Shown: positions 35,148-42,876 of the stretch, piece by piece
Layout of the letters: each line of letters starts with the position of its first letter
Position numbering within the stretch: position 1 is the stretch's first letter
Assembly: GCF_003610235.1 (NCBI RefSeq)
Contig: NZ_RAPR01000001.1
Location: forward strand, 4,526,001-4,590,000
Direction of reading: 5' to 3'
Length of the DNA: 64,000 bases
Source of the DNA: Catellatospora citrea
GTDB taxonomy: Bacteria; Actinomycetota; Actinomycetes; Mycobacteriales; Micromonosporaceae
Program-made: the position numbers and the translations under genes
Notes under the pieces: model-generated
Told to the model about the DNA's origin: nothing
What the model saw: only the letters and a program-made list of their open reading frames with translations
Databases searched by the model: none

Positions 35148-35477
35148 ATGCCCCGGGAGATCGACGACGCCTGGATCGAGGAGGCGATCGCGTCATACCG
35201 GCGGATCGAGGAGCGGCAGGCAAGCCTCGCCCGCGCCCTGGCCGAGCTGGAGGTGACCGTGCACGACCCCGACGACCTGGTCGAGGTCGTGGTGGACGGT
35301 GCCGGCGCGGTGCGCCGGGTGGTGGTGACCGGCTCGCTCGACGGACTGACCGGCCCGCAGCTGTCGCGCGCCATCCAGCAGGCCATCACCGCGGCGCACG
35401 ACGCGGCGGCGTGGGCCCGGCGCAAGGTGTACGAGGAGACGTTCGGCGACTTCACGGCGCTCGGAGGTGCCCGGTGA
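35148..35477 (+). CDS. YbaB/EbfC-like small protein
   Basis: A 109-residue protein with the YbaB/EbfC pattern: an N-terminal helix (DDAWIEEAIASYRRIEERQASLARALAEL), a beta sheet (DLVEVVVDGAGAVRRVVVTG) and a C-terminal helix (SRAIQQAITAAHDAAAWAR). Canonical YbaB binds DNA as a dimer. In actinomycetes divergent versions are found with ESX/WXG100-like genes, as here. ATG 35148 follows GAGGAG at 8 nt. Two DnaA boxes lie upstream and the next gene starts 4 bases inside its end. Confidence 0.85.
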   Translation: MPREIDDAWIEEAIASYRRIEERQASLARALAELEVTVHDPDDLVEVVVDGAGAVRRVVVTGSLDGLTGPQLSRAIQQAITAAHDAAAWARRKVYEETFGDFTALGGAR

Positions 35478-35755
35478 CGGACGAACTGACCAGCCGGATC
35501 GGCGGGATCGCCGCCGAGGCGGCCGCGCTGATCCCGGCGCTGGACCGCACGGCGCCCACCCCGGCGGTGCTCGACGCGCCGGGACGCCTGTCGCGCCTCG
35601 CCGACGCGGTCGGGGACTGGCAGCGTGCATCCTGGTCCGAGCACCTGGACGGCGCGCGCCGCCTCGACCGGGAGCTCGCCGAGCTGGCCGCCGCGGTGCG
35701 CGCCGCCGGGACCACCTACCGCATGGTGGAGCGGGACCGGGGCAGGCCGCTGTGA
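35474..35755 (+). CDS. small WXG100-like helical protein
   Basis: A 93-residue, mainly helical protein (AEAAALIPALDRTAPTPAV, ADAVGDWQRASWSEHLD, RELAELAAAVRAAGTTYR) of WXG100/ESX size and helix-turn-helix layout, but with GDWQRASW rather than a clear WxG turn. GTG overlaps the upstream stop and the stop overlaps the next start, making a tightly coupled trio. A secreted or ESX-associated role is inferred from layout only. Confidence 0.75.
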   Translation: MTDELTSRIGGIAAEAAALIPALDRTAPTPAVLDAPGRLSRLADAVGDWQRASWSEHLDGARRLDRELAELAAAVRAAGTTYRMVERDRGRPL

Positions 35756-36456
35756 TGGACGCGCTGAAGCACCTGCACGCGAGCACGGCCGGGCTGCTGG
35801 CCCAGGTCGACGACAGCCTCGCCCGCAGGGGCGCGCCCGAGGAGCACCCGGTGTGGCAGCTGCTGCGGCGCACGGGCGCGCTGCCCGGCGACGTGGTGTC
35901 CGGGCTGGCCGGCTGGTCGCCGGAGCCGTGGCGGCAGCAGGCGGCGGCGCTGCGGGGCCACGCCGAGGTGACGGTGGCCCTCGGCGGCGATCTGGACCGA
36001 CTGCCGTCCTGGGAGGGCACCGCCGGCGACGCGTTCGCGGCGGCCCGGCAGCGGATCGGCCGGGACACCCGGCACAGGGCCGATCGGCTGCGCGCCGACG
36101 CCGCGTTCCACGAGGAGCTGGCCGACGCCCTGGCCACGGGGCGGTCCCGGGTGGCGCGCGGGCTGGCCCGGGTCGCCGCCAGTGCGGAAGCGGTCGTCCT
36201 GGTCACGGGCGTCGCCGTCGGTGCGGCCTCGGCCACCGGGCGGAGCGTCGGCGCGATCGGGGAGCCCGCGTTCGGGCCCGACCCCACGCTGCGCGCACAG
36301 GCCGCCGCGACGATCGCGGCGGCGCTGCTGACCGACGTCGACGCCCTGCTGAGGGAGCTCGACGAGCTGCTGGCGCGCGGGCCCGCGGTCGTGGAGACGA
36401 AAGTGGTGGCGGCGGACATCCCGTCCACCGCCACCACGTTGCGCGTCGAGCTGTAG
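35755..36456 (+). CDS. WXG-motif helical protein, putative ESX substrate-like
   Basis: A 233-residue helical protein. The stretch LPSWEGTAGDAFAAARQRIG contains a WxG turn (W-E-G) between helices, typical of WXG100/LXG-like type VII secretion proteins. A later hydrophobic alanine/valine-rich helix (AVVLVTGVAVGAASA) could be membrane-seeking. It starts at an ATG sharing one base with the preceding TGA. No ESX ATPase or membrane core genes are in the window, so the secretion route is unknown. Confidence 0.78.
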   Translation: MDALKHLHASTAGLLAQVDDSLARRGAPEEHPVWQLLRRTGALPGDVVSGLAGWSPEPWRQQAAALRGHAEVTVALGGDLDRLPSWEGTAGDAFAAARQRIGRDTRHRADRLRADAAFHEELADALATGRSRVARGLARVAASAEAVVLVTGVAVGAASATGRSVGAIGEPAFGPDPTLRAQAAATIAAALLTDVDALLRELDELLARGPAVVETKVVAADIPSTATTLRVEL

Positions 36457-36464
36457 ATACGGCG

Positions 36465-38015
36465 TCAGCCCAGCAGGTCCTCCGGCCCGCCCGAGGTGCG
36501 GCGGCGGGTCAGCAGGAGCAGGAACCGGCCCGCCACGAACAGCAGGGTGCCGGTGCCCGCGATCAGGGCGATGCTCGTGCCCGTACGCGGCAGGCTGCAG
36601 CCGGGACCACCGCAGCCGTCGTCGTCGTCATCGGTGCCGGAGGCCGGCGAGGGGGTGGTGCCGCCGCCGCCGTTGCCCGGCCCGCCGGTGCTCGGCGAGG
36701 TGGACGGCCGTGCCGTCGGCGAGGTGGACGGCGCGGCCTTGGCCGGCGCGGTCGCGGAGGCGTTGAGCAGGCCCACGCCCAGGTCGAGCACGGTGGCGGG
36801 CTTGCTGTTCGGACGGCTCAGCGCGAGCACCTGGATGCGGATGCTCGCCGCCTGCGCGGTCACCCCGCGGTCGGTGACCTGCTTCTCCAGCTTGCCGATC
36901 GAGATCTTGACCACGGCGAGCTCGCAGAGCCCGAGCAGGTTGCCGCCGCTGCCGCCGAGCAGGCCGCCCAGGTCGGGCAGGCCGCCCAGCTCCGGCAGCG
37001 CGGGCAGGCCGGTGCCACCGCCGCCCGAGCCGCCGAGGCCCTTGACGGTCTGCGTCAGGCTGCCCAGCGGCAGGCCGTCGAGCAGTCCGCCGAGCGGGTT
37101 CGCGGCGAGCAGCGGCAGGCCCTCGGCCTTGGCGCGCTGCTGCACGCTGCCGAGGTCCAGGGCGCCGAGGAGCCCGCCGGCGGACGGGGCGGGGACGGCG
37201 AACTCGAGCTCGCGGTGCACCCCGGAGAGGGTCTTGGTGCCGATGCCGGGGCCGGAGATCTTAAGGATCGGGGCCTGGTAGTCGACCACCGAGGTGGCGG
37301 TGCGGCCGGTGGCCAGCACGGTCAGCTTCGGCGGCTCGAGCACCTCGACGTCGATCGCGCCGCCGAGCAGCTCCAGGTCGGCAAGGCCGATCTCGGCCTG
37401 CGCGCCGGAGGCGATGGTGCGGTCCACCATCTGCACCGTCGCGGTGCGCGCCTCGCCGGAGGCGTTGTGCGTCGCCTTCACCAGGGCGCCCCGGGCGCCG
37501 GGCAGGATCGCGGCGTCGACCAGGGCGGCGTCGGCCTCGCCCGCGGGGCCCTCGGTCTTGCCGCAGGCCATGCCCTCGGCCCAGCGCGCGTGCGCGGTGA
37601 GGTCACCGGTGCCGGCCTTGACCAGGCCCAGGTCCACCGAGAGCGCCCGGTTCTTCACACCGGTCGGGTTCGTCGGCGGGGCCTGCTGGTAGACCCGCCC
37701 GTCCAGCGGCCCGGTGGGCAGCTGGAGGCCGAGCAGCTTGGCGTCGGCATAGCGGGCCGCGGCGGAGCTGGTGACGCGGCTGGTCGCGGACATCCCCGCG
37801 TTGGCCGAGGCGATCGTCAGGTCGGCGACCGTGGGCAACTTCAGCCCGAGCGGGCCGAGGTTCAGCACGCCCACCTTCAACAGGTCGGCACCGGCGCGCG
37901 CGGCGTATCCGGCGGGCCGGTCGCACACCCCGGCCGTGGCGGGCGTGGACAGGATCGTCAGTGAGCTGAGCGAGACAAGGGCGACCGTGCTGGCTGCGGC
38001 GAGATGGCGGCGCAT
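36465..38015 (-). CDS. LPRTG sortase-anchored surface protein
   Basis: A 516-residue cell-wall protein resembling the SCO1860-type sortase substrates. An N-terminal signal peptide (MRRHLAAAST, hydrophobic core, ATA-G cleavage) precedes a beta-rich body with choice-of-anchor-like repeats, then a Ser/Thr/Pro/Gly linker with an Asp run. The C-terminus has LPRTG, a hydrophobic helix and the basic stop RRRTSGG. ATG 38015 is supported by GGAGGA 4-5 nt upstream. The sortase itself is not in the window. It converges on the WXG gene with an 8-base gap. Confidence 0.88.
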   Translation of the reverse strand: MRRHLAAASTVALVSLSSLTILSTPATAGVCDRPAGYAARAGADLLKVGVLNLGPLGLKLPTVADLTIASANAGMSATSRVTSSAAARYADAKLLGLQLPTGPLDGRVYQQAPPTNPTGVKNRALSVDLGLVKAGTGDLTAHARWAEGMACGKTEGPAGEADAALVDAAILPGARGALVKATHNASGEARTATVQMVDRTIASGAQAEIGLADLELLGGAIDVEVLEPPKLTVLATGRTATSVVDYQAPILKISGPGIGTKTLSGVHRELEFAVPAPSAGGLLGALDLGSVQQRAKAEGLPLLAANPLGGLLDGLPLGSLTQTVKGLGGSGGGGTGLPALPELGGLPDLGGLLGGSGGNLLGLCELAVVKISIGKLEKQVTDRGVTAQAASIRIQVLALSRPNSKPATVLDLGVGLLNASATAPAKAAPSTSPTARPSTSPSTGGPGNGGGGTTPSPASGTDDDDDGCGGPGCSLPRTGTSIALIAGTGTLLFVAGRFLLLLTRRRTSGGPEDLLG

Positions 38016-38238
38016 GCTTCCTCCGGGGCGGACGGGTGCGCGGGGGTGCGCACCTACGTCGTGGCCCAACGAAGGCTTTTGGGCAGGGTTACGGCAAACC
38101 CGAAGACCTATCCATAAGAGCTAACGACGAATCAACCGAAAAGGTACGCAACTAGATCTGTTCCTCCAGCCTGCTCTTTCCCGGATCCCGACCGTCGCGG
38201 ATCTCCGCGGATGCACGAAACCGGGCTATCGTGTGCCG

Positions 38239-39093
38239 ATGGGCATGCTCTGCGCGGTCACCTTCAACCGGTACGGGAAGCTGTACTACCTCGACCCCGG
38301 TGAGTTCCGGCCGCGTGTCGGCGACAAGGTGCTGGTGCACACCGACGACGGCCCCGAGGTGGCCGACTGCGTGTGGGCGGCCGAGTGGAGCGAGGAGGAC
38401 ACCTCCGGCTTCCCGAAGGTCATCGGCATCGCCGGTCCCGAGGACGTGGGCCGTGACGAGCTGATCCGCCAGCGCAAGGCCGAAGCGCGCGTCGCCGCGA
38501 ACCGGCTGATCCGCGAGCACCAGCTGCCCATGAAGGTCATCGCGGTGGACCACGTGCCCGGCGGCCCGGCCGACGGCGACGACCCGGGCCCGAGCCCTCG
38601 CACCACCGTCTACTTCACCGCCCCGCACCGGGTCGACTTCCGCTCGCTCGTCCGCGACCTGGGCGCGACCCTGCGCTGCCGGGTCGAACTGCGCCAGCTG
38701 TCGGCCCGCGACTCGGCGAAGGTGCAGGGCGGCATCGGCTCGTGCGGCCGCGACCTGTGCTGCTCGACGTTCCTGACCGAGTTCGAGCCGGTCAGCATCC
38801 GCATGGCCAAGGAGCAGGACCTGCCGCTCAACCCGATGCGCATCTCGGGGGCGTGCGGCCGGCTCATGTGCTGTCTGAAGTACGAACATCCCATGTACCA
38901 GGATTTCCACGGCTCCGCGCCGGCCATCGGCGAGCAGGTCAGCACGCCCGAGGGCGACGGCCGCGTGGTGGGGCACTCGGTGCCCCGCGACGCCGTGGTG
39001 ATCAGGCTGGCAGCGGACGGCTCCCGCACCGTCTGCCCGAAGGCGTCGGTGTGCGGGAGCCGCAAGTCGTACGAGGACCGCTACGCCGTGTGA
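38239..39093 (+). CDS. PSP1/RicT (YaaT)-like protein
   Basis: A 284-residue protein of the PSP1 C-terminal-domain family, related to Bacillus RicT/YaaT, which binds iron-sulfur clusters with partners and affects RNase Y-linked mRNA processing. Cysteine motifs are GSCGRDLCCSTF and GACGRLMCCLKYEHP; an LRCRVELRQLSARDSAK core precedes them. ATG 38239 gives the conserved N-terminus MGMLCAVTFNRYGKLYYLDPG. There is no ribosome site, and a TATCGT -10-like box at 38227-38232 suggests a leaderless mRNA. Proximity to holB fits the common tmk-holB-ricT order. Its 3' end overlaps the convergent phosphoesterase gene by 13 bases. Confidence 0.9.
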   Translation: MGMLCAVTFNRYGKLYYLDPGEFRPRVGDKVLVHTDDGPEVADCVWAAEWSEEDTSGFPKVIGIAGPEDVGRDELIRQRKAEARVAANRLIREHQLPMKVIAVDHVPGGPADGDDPGPSPRTTVYFTAPHRVDFRSLVRDLGATLRCRVELRQLSARDSAKVQGGIGSCGRDLCCSTFLTEFEPVSIRMAKEQDLPLNPMRISGACGRLMCCLKYEHPMYQDFHGSAPAIGEQVSTPEGDGRVVGHSVPRDAVVIRLAADGSRTVCPKASVCGSRKSYEDRYAV

Positions 39094-40847
39094 CTCGGGT
39101 CCTCCGCGTCGGAGGGCAGCACGGTGGGCGGGGCGGCGTGCTGCTTGGCCGGCCCGAGGGTGATGACCTCGTCGACCAGGCGCGGCTTCAGCGCCGTGGC
39201 CGGGCGGAACCAGGAACCCGTCGGCTGCGCCAGCCACTTCTTCGAGATCTTGTCGACGCCGACCACGTAGATGCTCAGCGTGCCGTCGGGGGCGAAGCGC
39301 ATCCGCAGGAAGCTCTTGAAATCCTCGATGCCCTGGCCGGCGTACAGCTCGTTGACGTTCACCTTGAACGAGGCCGCGATCAGCAGGTACAGCGACACCA
39401 GCAGCGCCGCCGCGATCCCCGCCGGGGTCAGGTACACCACCACCGCCAGAGCGGCCTGCACCGCGGGTTTGTAGCCGTCGAACGGCAGCAGCCGCCACAG
39501 GGACAGCCCCACCACGCCCAGCGCGATGTGCGCGCAACCATGTAGCGCGCCGAGCACGATCGGCGTCGTCTTCGCCGCGGCCTCGGTCAGGCCGACCGAG
39601 AAGAACACGCACGAGAACATCACCAGCGCGGTCATCATGAAGATCGGCACGGTGAGGATGCGGCCCGCCGCGTTGTTCAGCGACAGCATCAGCATCGTGT
39701 GCATGATGCCGAGCATGGTGGCGAAGCCCGGGTTGCGCCACGGCAGGCGGGCGAAGACGCCGCTGCCCAGCCAGCGCGAGCGCAGCTTGCTCGGGTACGT
39801 CTTCTGCAGCGCGTACGGCATGCCGGTGCTCTGCCGGCGCACCTGCGAGTGCTTGGGCGGCACGGTGATGGCCTGGGGCAGGTGGTTGGTGGCCGCCATG
39901 TAGGCCCCGCCGCCGCCGCAGGTGATGAGCTGCTGGCCGCTGTCGCTCTGCGCGTAGCGCGCGTAGTGGTGCAGGTCGCCGCTGACCATCAGGGCCACGC
40001 TCGCGCCGGTCGGGTCGATCACCGTGCGCAGGAAGTAGTCGATGGTGTCGTAGTAGAGCGGGTGCTCCTCGGACTGCACCCAGGCCGGCTGCGGGGTGAC
40101 CAGGATGATCCGGTCACCTTCCTCGATGTTGGCGGCCACGCCCCGGAAGTACTCCAGCTGCGGGTCGTCCATGTAGGCCGCGCCCTGGGCGTCCAGCGCC
40201 AGCAGCCACCAGCGGTGCGGCAGCTGCAGCGCGAAGTACGAGCGGGTCTGCCTGGTGCGCCAGCCGCCGATGCGCGAACCCTCGCGCCGGGCGAACAGGC
40301 GCAGGAACGCGGTCAGGCCGTCGTACCAGTCGTGGTTGCCGGGCAGCGCGAACAGCGTCGGCCCGTTCTCGGCCGGGACCTGCGGCAGCGCCGCGCGGTA
40401 CGGGCCCTCGAAGCGGTCCTCGTATGCCTTGCCGCTGGCCGTCGGATACACGGAGTCGCCGCCGAGCACCAGCACCCGGCCGCGCGGCAGCCGCTCGCCG
40501 CTCGCCTCGACCTCCTCCTGTGCCAGCAGGTAGGCCATCGAGTAGGTGGCGTCGAACCCGTCGCCGAGGTCGGCGATGTAGTCCAGCCACAGCTCCTCGT
40601 CGTTGACGTGCTCGTCGTGGACCTTGGTGGGGAAGGCGTTCTGCAGCTCGCGCTTGTCCAGATAGGCGCCGAACTGTGCGGCGAACGCGACGCGGACGCC
40701 CGTGGCGGCGAGCTGGAGCGGGCTCAGCCAGGCCACCGGAGGTTGGGGGGTGAATCCGAGCTGCGCGGGCTCGAGTTTGCTCGGACGGTGCGTCCGGCCC
40801 GACACCGGCGTCGGGTCTGAGGGACTGCGCGGAGGGATCACGGTCAC
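39081..40847 (-). CDS. membrane-linked metallophosphoesterase
   Basis: A 588-residue protein. The N-terminal calcineurin-like phosphoesterase domain has the metal motifs DLGDGFDATY, GGDSVYP, GNHDWYDG and GDLHHYAR. From about residue 375 there are five to six hydrophobic segments (TMLGIMHTMLMLSL, IFMMTALVMFSCVFF, LGALHGCAHIALGVVGL, ALAVVVYLTPAGIAAALL), then a cytosolic tail. It is probably a membrane phosphohydrolase of unknown substrate. GTG 40847 is chosen because it precedes the first conserved part; no strong ribosome site is present and the longer frame to 40928 is possible. Confidence 0.88.
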   Translation of the reverse strand: MTVIPPRSPSDPTPVSGRTHRPSKLEPAQLGFTPQPPVAWLSPLQLAATGVRVAFAAQFGAYLDKRELQNAFPTKVHDEHVNDEELWLDYIADLGDGFDATYSMAYLLAQEEVEASGERLPRGRVLVLGGDSVYPTASGKAYEDRFEGPYRAALPQVPAENGPTLFALPGNHDWYDGLTAFLRLFARREGSRIGGWRTRQTRSYFALQLPHRWWLLALDAQGAAYMDDPQLEYFRGVAANIEEGDRIILVTPQPAWVQSEEHPLYYDTIDYFLRTVIDPTGASVALMVSGDLHHYARYAQSDSGQQLITCGGGGAYMAATNHLPQAITVPPKHSQVRRQSTGMPYALQKTYPSKLRSRWLGSGVFARLPWRNPGFATMLGIMHTMLMLSLNNAAGRILTVPIFMMTALVMFSCVFFSVGLTEAAAKTTPIVLGALHGCAHIALGVVGLSLWRLLPFDGYKPAVQAALAVVVYLTPAGIAAALLVSLYLLIAASFKVNVNELYAGQGIEDFKSFLRMRFAPDGTLSIYVVGVDKISKKWLAQPTGSWFRPATALKPRLVDEVITLGPAKQHAAPPTVLPSDAEDPSHTA

Positions 40848-40960
40848 AGCAGCGCAGCCTAGTCCGCAGTGGAACAGGTCGCACCGGCCCGATCGGGCAA
40901 TCCGCACCGGCTGCCGCCAACCGGACACCCGCGGTGGCGCTCGTGTGGGCGACCAGCGAA

Positions 40961-40978
40961 AGTTAGGTTAACCTAACT
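40961..40978. promoter_or_regulatory. iron-box-like palindrome at the DUF2218 promoter
   Basis: AGTTAGGTTAACCTAACT is a perfect 18-bp palindrome ending 2 bases before the DUF2218 start. It contains both half-sites of the DtxR/IdeR/DmdR iron box (TTAGGTTA and TAACCTAA) but overlapped by 2 bases instead of spaced as in the 19-bp consensus. TAACCT (40969-40974) inside it fits a -10 box for a leaderless transcript starting at the ATG, so a bound repressor would block transcription. Confidence 0.6.
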
Positions 40979-40980
40979 GC

Positions 40981-41274
40981 ATGATGACCGTCGAGGGGAA
41001 CGCCCCCACCACGCGCGCCGCCCGCTACCTCAAGCAGGTGCTGACCCACTTCAGCCACAAGATCGACGTGGAGCTGGCCGAGGACCGCGGCAGCGCCCGC
41101 TTCGAGGCGGGCCGGGCCGAGCTGACCGCCACCGCCGAGGCCCTCGTGGTCCGGATCGAGGCCGAGGACGCCGAGCGGGCCGCCACCGTGCAGCGGGTGA
41201 TCGTGAGCCACGCCGAGCGTTTCGGCGAGAAGGACGGCCTCAAGTTCGGGCAGTTCACGCCCGTCCCCGCGTGA
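40981..41274 (+). CDS. DUF2218 protein
   Basis: A 97-residue DUF2218 protein (YLKQVLTHFSHKIDVE, GSARFEAGRAELTATAEALVVRIEAED, VQRVIVSHAERFGEKDGLKFGQF). Family members are commonly linked with siderophore uptake or siderophore-interacting reductase genes in actinobacteria, which fits the iron-box-like palindrome overlapping its promoter. The biochemical role is not known. ATG 40981 or 40984 may start it; no ribosome site is present, consistent with a leaderless mRNA. It is monocistronic and followed by the tRNA. Confidence 0.85.
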   Translation: MMTVEGNAPTTRAARYLKQVLTHFSHKIDVELAEDRGSARFEAGRAELTATAEALVVRIEAEDAERAATVQRVIVSHAERFGEKDGLKFGQFTPVPA

Positions 41275-41322
41275 AAATGTGACCCACCGCCTACCCGTTC
41301 GCCCGGGGGCCACCTGATCGCG

Positions 41323-41328
41323 TATAGT
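41323..41328 (+). promoter_or_regulatory. -10 box of the tRNA-Thr promoter
   Basis: TATAGT, five of six to consensus, lies 12 bases before the tRNA 5' end. The -35 is weak (TTCGCC at 41298-41303). Confidence 0.5.
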
Positions 41329-41339
41329 GATGCGACGTT

Positions 41340-41412
41340 GCCGCCTTAGCTCAGTCGGTAGAGCGTGTTACTCGTAATAACAAGGTCAACGGTTCGATTC
41401 CGTTAGGCGGCT
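41340..41412 (+). tRNA. tRNA-Thr (anticodon CGT)
   Basis: A complete cloverleaf: acceptor GCCGCCT/AGGCGGC, D stem GCTC/GAGC, anticodon stem TGTTA/TAACA with loop CTCGTAA and anticodon CGT at 41373-41375, T stem AACGG/CCGTT with loop TTCGATT, discriminator T. CCA is not encoded. It reads ACG codons. Its 3' half is the attachment site of the adjoining island, and the gene stays intact. Confidence 0.97.
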
Positions 41413-41428
41413 CTGGCAACGAAACCGC
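41375..41428 (+). repeat. attL-like direct repeat (within functional tRNA)
   Basis: It starts at TAATAACAAGG in the anticodon stem-loop, covers the T arm and acceptor 3' strand and ends in the terminator stem. It differs from the right copy at three positions, all in the T arm. Confidence 0.88.
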
Positions 41429-41460
41429 TCCCCACCTGCGTGGGGGGCGGTTTTTGTTTG
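41422..41460 (+). terminator. intrinsic terminator of tRNA-Thr
   Basis: A 13-bp stem with one G-T pair (41422-41434 with 41441-41453), 6-nt loop, followed by TTTTTGTTTG. The T-tail is exceptional for this genome. A diverged copy is part of the right att repeat (44243-44270). Confidence 0.9.
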
Positions 41461-41496
41461 CCTATTTGATCTCGTCGGGCCGAGTCTGTGATCTTG

Positions 41497-41516
41497 TGGT
41501 CTCAGTTCTGGTCTCA
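41497..41516 (+). repeat. paired TGGTCTCA repeat, left end
   Basis: TGGTCTCAGTTCTGGTCTCA holds two TGGTCTCA octamers 12 bases apart. The same 20 bases recur in the same orientation at 44077-44096. Location just inside each att core fits integrase arm-type binding sites. Confidence 0.7.
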
Positions 41517-41522
41517 GTTGAC

Positions 41523-41763
41523 CCCTCGGCAGCAGGACCTCCAGCGTGCGCACCGCAAGTTCGGTGGTGAGGACCAGGCCGTGCCGCTCGAAGAGGGAAC
41601 GCGTGATCGCGGTGTCGGCCATTCCGTCGGTGATGACCGGCTCTGTGGGCACGAGGTCCGTGAGCAACTCGAAGCCCAGCGCGTAGGCCTGCTTGCTCAC
41701 ACCATCGTTGTGAATCAGCGTGCCGTCTACGTCCCAGAGCACCAGCAGCGAAGGTGTCGTCAT
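41523..41763 (-). pseudogene. truncated HAD-superfamily hydrolase (N-terminal fragment)
   Basis: About 80 residues of a HAD phosphatase remain, starting MTTPSLLVLWDVDGTLIHNDG (motif I DVDGT) and covering part of the cap (ALGFELLTDLVPTEPVI, TRSLFERHGLVL). The family-like sequence ends at LEVLLPRG, just where the left TGGTCTCA repeat begins, and the frame then reads unrelated residues back toward the tRNA. Motifs II-IV are missing, so no activity is expected. It is GC-rich, unlike the other island genes, and marks an old recombination junction. Confidence 0.75.
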
Positions 41764-42012
41764 GGCTAACGACAGTAGGCGGGTTCAACTGGCCGGGGTA
41801 CCGCAGTCTCGGGGCGTCTGGGGGACTTGCGGATGTCGACGATGACCGTGTCACGCCCGGCAACGCCCCAACGCTGAGGGTGCCGCTGGCAACACATCTG
41901 AGCACGTGGGGTCTAATGTGGATCATGCCAAACCAAAGATCTGGAGTGAAGGGTGGCGTCTGCGCCGCGTTCAGGTCGTTTAGGTCAAATGTAGTAGAGG
42001 CATGAAACTTTG
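41764..42012. other. non-coding island segment
   Basis: This is the base-composition boundary: GC-rich up to about 41890, then AT-richer DNA leading to the SOS box. Short frames here have no recognisable protein character. I see no RNA gene. Confidence 0.4.
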
Positions 42013-42030
42013 GTCGAACGAATGTTCGAC
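42013..42030. promoter_or_regulatory. LexA/SOS box upstream of the DUF5131 gene
   Basis: GTCGAACGAATGTTCGAC is a perfect palindrome except for its 4-base centre and matches the actinobacterial SOS box TCGAAC-N4-GTTCGA at all twelve fixed positions. It lies 73 bases before the ATG of DUF5131. The exact -35/-10 pair nearby is unclear (TTGTAC at 42043 is one candidate). LexA should repress the gene until DNA damage. Confidence 0.82.
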
Positions 42031-42102
42031 TAACTCAAATAGTTGTACTAAGGTTGAAGGTCTAATGCCGACGATATTGATTTTGCAGCCGGAGGAAGCG
42101 TC

Positions 42103-42873
42103 ATGGGTGACAACAGCCGGATTGAATGGACAGAGGCGACCTGGAACCCGTCAACCGGCTGCGATCGAGTCTCTAGCGGTTGCGATAATTGCTATGCGCT
42201 CGCTCTTGCAAAACGTCTCAAGGCTATGGGTCAAGCAAGGTATCAGAATGATGGGGACCCGCGTACCTCTGGGCCGGGATTCGATGTCACACTGCATCCA
42301 GATACGCTCGACCTGCCGACCAAATGGCGTCGCCCGCGGCTGGTATTTGTCAACTCTATGAGTGACCTATTCCACGCTCGGGTTCCAATTGACTTCATTC
42401 GTGAGGTCTTCAAGACAATGGCTGACACGCCACAGCATACCTATCAGATTCTCACCAAGCGAGCACTCCGACTGCGAAGGCTGGCTGACTCACTCGACTG
42501 GCCACCGAACGTCTGGATGGGGGTCTCGGTTGAGGATCAAGCCGCGCTGGATCGTATAGACCATCTACGCGAGGTCCCTGCTGCGGTCCGCTTTCTGTCC
42601 TGCGAACCATTGTTGGGCAAGCTCGAAGGGCTACGCCTTGATGGTATTCACTGGGTTATTGCTGGCGGTGAGAGTGGTCCTTCATATCGACCTGTTGACC
42701 CCGATGCCGTTCGGCTAATTCGAGACGAATGCGTACGCAACGAAGTCCCGTTCTTCTTCAAGCAGTGGGGTGGTCCTACCCCCAAGGCTGGAGGCAGGAT
42801 TCTTGACGAGCGCGTCTGGGATCAGATGCCGGCACAACGGACGCCCGTTGCTGCACAGGCTGTCTTGATCTAG
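42103..42873 (+). CDS. DUF5131 (phage Gp37/Gp68) three-cysteine protein
   Basis: A 256-residue member of the Gp37/Gp68 family, opening IEWTEATWNPSTGC. Three cysteines, Cys20, Cys27 and Cys30 (C-x6-C-x2-C), form a radical-SAM-like cluster motif. Further family stretches are VNSMSDLFHARVP, TKRALRLRRL, VWMGVSVEDQ and VIAGGESGPSYRP. The reaction is unknown; an iron-sulfur, SAM-dependent chemistry is inferred. ATG follows GGAGGAAG at 4-5 nt. It has lower GC than the chromosome around it, indicating transfer. It is preceded by a LexA box and converges with tcmP with a 3-base gap, an arrangement in which the two known companions do not share one promoter. Confidence 0.9.
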   Translation: MGDNSRIEWTEATWNPSTGCDRVSSGCDNCYALALAKRLKAMGQARYQNDGDPRTSGPGFDVTLHPDTLDLPTKWRRPRLVFVNSMSDLFHARVPIDFIREVFKTMADTPQHTYQILTKRALRLRRLADSLDWPPNVWMGVSVEDQAALDRIDHLREVPAAVRFLSCEPLLGKLEGLRLDGIHWVIAGGESGPSYRPVDPDAVRLIRDECVRNEVPFFFKQWGGPTPKAGGRILDERVWDQMPAQRTPVAAQAVLI

Positions 42874-42876
42874 TGC

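Noticed and set aside
41754..42005. Small gene between the HAD fragment and the LexA box
   Set aside because: The 83-codon frame has no ribosome site and no protein-like pattern and crosses the base-composition boundary.
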